NCBI GenBank assembly: GCA_965248685.1
Contig: CBDFKC010000002.1
Span: 124,001-188,000, forward strand
Source: VYFG01 sp965248685
GTDB lineage: Bacteria; Pseudomonadota; Gammaproteobacteria; Arenicellales; Poriferihabitantaceae
DNA: 64,000 nucleotides
Direction of reading: 5' to 3'
A program made the position numbers and the translations under genes. Below are positions 62,465 to 64,000 of the stretch, one piece after another. The notes beneath the pieces are model-generated. The model ran no database searches. It had not been told where the DNA came from and was given only the letters and a program-made list of their open reading frames with translations. Position 1 is the first letter of the stretch, and every line of letters begins with the position of its first letter.

Positions 62465-62788
62465 TTATGCCTCTAACGCGATCCTGACGATCCTCGGTTC
62501 CCCTTCGTAAAGCACGGCTGAGACACCATTACCCACAACCAGGCTACCAACAAGGTACTCATTTTCCCGCAAGGCAGTCCAGTTTCCGAGGCCAATTCGG
62601 AACGAGTGTACCTTTATTTTGACTGGTCTGGAGTGCTGATTACCCAACGCCTCTCGGCGAGTGATGAAACCGCACCACAGGACTTCCTGGTGTTCACCAG
62701 ACTTCCTACGCACTTCCACAAGCTGCTGTTGGGTGTCCTTATCGAAAAGGATATTGCGATAATTCAGTTTTCGGCGGATGACGACCAT
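62465..62788 (-). CDS. Unknown protein upstream of DUF2971
   Basis: 107 residues, basic and beta-rich, with no recognised motif. Twelve bases upstream of the DUF2971 start, so probably co-transcribed. Could be a partner of it. Confidence 0.5.
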   Translation of the reverse strand: MVVIRRKLNYRNILFDKDTQQQLVEVRRKSGEHQEVLWCGFITRREALGNQHSRPVKIKVHSFRIGLGNWTALRENEYLVGSLVVGNGVSAVLYEGEPRIVRIALEA

Positions 62789-62826
62789 GCCCCGATTTTA
62801 CAGACATCGAAAAAACCTGGACAACG

Positions 62827-62878
62827 AAAAGCCCGGTATCAGCTACTGAATCTCTAGTAGCTGATACCGGGCTTTTTT
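62827..62878. terminator. Long perfect bidirectional terminator
   Basis: Perfect 21-base arms (62827-62847 and 62856-62876) around an 8-base loop, with AAAA at one side and TTTTTT at the other. Works in either direction. It separates the prophage-end genes from the flank. Confidence 0.9.
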
Positions 62879-63032
62879 GCGTTTTGGTAGGGTTCAAATT
62901 CATTGTGCGGTGACTTTAGTATGCATTTGCGTCATTCGGAAATGTTTAGTCTCATAAAACGATTGGCAATGATGACAAATTTAGGGGCTAGAAGAGCAAA
63001 GGCTTCCACCAACGAAAAATAATTGCCTGTGG

Positions 63033-63209
63033 TTAACCTTGGGTTTGTTGTGAATACAAACAACCAGTCTGCATAGGATAACCTGGGTGACACAATTCCA
63101 GTTTTACCGGTTGAGATAAAGCGGTCCCTATAGAGTCACAATCCAACTCCAGTAGATGGGTTACCGCTATCAGTAAAAGTGCGCACTGTATCAATCTATC
63201 AATTTTCAT
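63033..63209 (-). CDS. Small exported-type protein, unknown
   Basis: 58 codons from ATG 63209 with GAGGT 6 bases upstream. N-terminus MKIDRLIQCALLLIAVTHLL looks like a signal peptide or membrane anchor. Four Cys in all. No family recognised. The 153 bases between it and the terminator hold no gene. Confidence 0.4.
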   Translation of the reverse strand: MKIDRLIQCALLLIAVTHLLELDCDSIGTALSQPVKLELCHPGYPMQTGCLYSQQTQG

Positions 63210-63383
63210 TTTTGTACCTCGGTTTTAGTTGTCATTCTTGCAGTCTACACAACAGCGCCGTCAATAAGCATAATTGAATTGTCATAATCCATTAGTGATC
63301 AAAATATCACTATATTTATAATCAAAAATAATTTATGATTAATTTAATATTAGAATAGTTAATCAATACTAGATTTTGACAAA

Positions 63384-63815
63384 ATGCAATTAAAAAATAT
63401 AAAACTTTTAAAGGAAATGCGGGGTTTGCACTCTGCGGTAGTAATCACCTTAACTAAAAATCAACACATTCTTTTATCAAAAACGAACACGGATAAGGTT
63501 CCTCAAATAAAAGATGAGCACCGTACACACCTGGCAAACAGACTAGCGAATGATTGTAATAACAATTTATATATTGCTTTGTATAGACAACGAGGTGGTA
63601 CAAAAATATTCAAATCCGTAGATGGCGCAATACAAGATGCAATAAGCATAGGTTTTGAAGAATTCTTAGTGCTGCTGATTGACAAGGTAGACTACCGACT
63701 GGGAAATTGGATAAAATACAACAATAAAATGCTTCGTTTAGAAAACCTCCCTGACAGACTAGTAGCTAAGGATCACCTGATAGCGCCCATTTCTAGTTCT
63801 ATAGGCCCAATATAG
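63384..63815 (+). CDS. Unknown protein with duplicated 3' end
   Basis: 143 residues, basic, helical start, no recognised motif. A tandem 19-base duplication at 63795-63832 creates its stop TAG at the junction. With one copy the frame would run nine codons further to GPIEDIND. Downstream, plus-strand codons to 64000 stay open in the same frame after that stop. Confidence 0.5.
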   Translation: MQLKNIKLLKEMRGLHSAVVITLTKNQHILLSKTNTDKVPQIKDEHRTHLANRLANDCNNNLYIALYRQRGGTKIFKSVDGAIQDAISIGFEEFLVLLIDKVDYRLGNWIKYNNKMLRLENLPDRLVAKDHLIAPISSSIGPI

Positions 63816-63832
63816 TTCTATAGGCCCAATAG
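63795..63832. repeat. 19-bp tandem duplication at a gene end
   Basis: AGTTCTATAGGCCCAATAT (63795-63813) repeated at 63814-63832 with only the last base changed. Recent duplication altering the C-terminus of the 63384 gene. Confidence 0.85.
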
Positions 63833-64000
63833 AGGATATAAACGATTAAATGCTAATGATCAACGCCATGCAGACGACCAAGCAGCCCTACCGACACTCG
63901 AGGGCGCGCCCAACGGAATGTGGTTTTCGCTGAAGTCCTGGGGGAATTTTTATTCGTTCTCCCCAGTAAAATTAAAAGCGGTATTAAAGGCGAGCAATAG

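Noticed and set aside
5722..62950. att pair GTCATTTGGAAA (5722) and GTCATTCGGAAA (62931)
   Set aside because: Only short imperfect similarity, and the DNA right of 62950 does not contain the missing 5' part of pilW.

Overview
The window looks like a gammaproteobacterial chromosome carrying one large lambda-like (siphovirus) prophage. The host flank is positions 21-5685: four minor-pilin and pilus-tip genes of a type IV pilus cluster in the order pilW-pilX-pilY1-pilE, all leftward. PilW has lost its prepilin leader, and its broken 5' end lies only 120 bases from the prophage integrase, so the prophage (or a rearrangement at its edge) appears to have cut pilW.

The prophage runs from about 5.7 kb to at least 61.7 kb. 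Region 1 (5.8-8.3 kb, leftward) holds the integrase, a DUF4224-like partner and small genes. Region 2 (8.4-18.9 kb, leftward) is the replication module: SNF2-like helicase, VRR-NUC nuclease, Lar-like protein, family A DNA polymerase, DUF2815 ssDNA-binding protein, DUF2800 nuclease and small genes. In this module the polymerase is split into two coupled genes, its second half carries an intein, and the intein encloses an HNH endonuclease gene in a different reading frame with its own Shine-Dalgarno. The DUF2800 protein is also split in two with a small ORF between. Region 3 (19.2-25.4 kb) mixes membrane and lipoprotein cargo with regulators: an S24-type repressor, a ribbon-helix-helix protein and an XRE repressor. 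Region 4 (25.5-33.9 kb, rightward) holds a VapE-type primase-helicase, a dNMP-kinase-like protein, a zinc-finger protein, an orphan adenine methylase and several repeat arrays. Region 5 (34.9-61.7 kb, rightward) is a canonical late operon: terminase, portal, S49 protease, decoration protein, capsid, tail tube, G/GT frameshift chaperone, tape measure, tail tip and fibre, lysis genes with Rz/Rz1 spanins, and a T5 A1-like phosphoesterase. The major capsid gene is interrupted by an IS21-family element with a perfect 5-bp target duplication, so the prophage is probably defective or impaired for virions.

A repeated palindrome close to ACAAGTATACTTGT overlaps five good sigma-70-type promoters spread over 50 kb. 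This suggests one repressor silences several transcription units. Right of 61.7 kb are a DUF2971 gene, small unknown genes and a strong bidirectional terminator. The right attachment site was not identified and the missing 5' part of pilW is not in the window.
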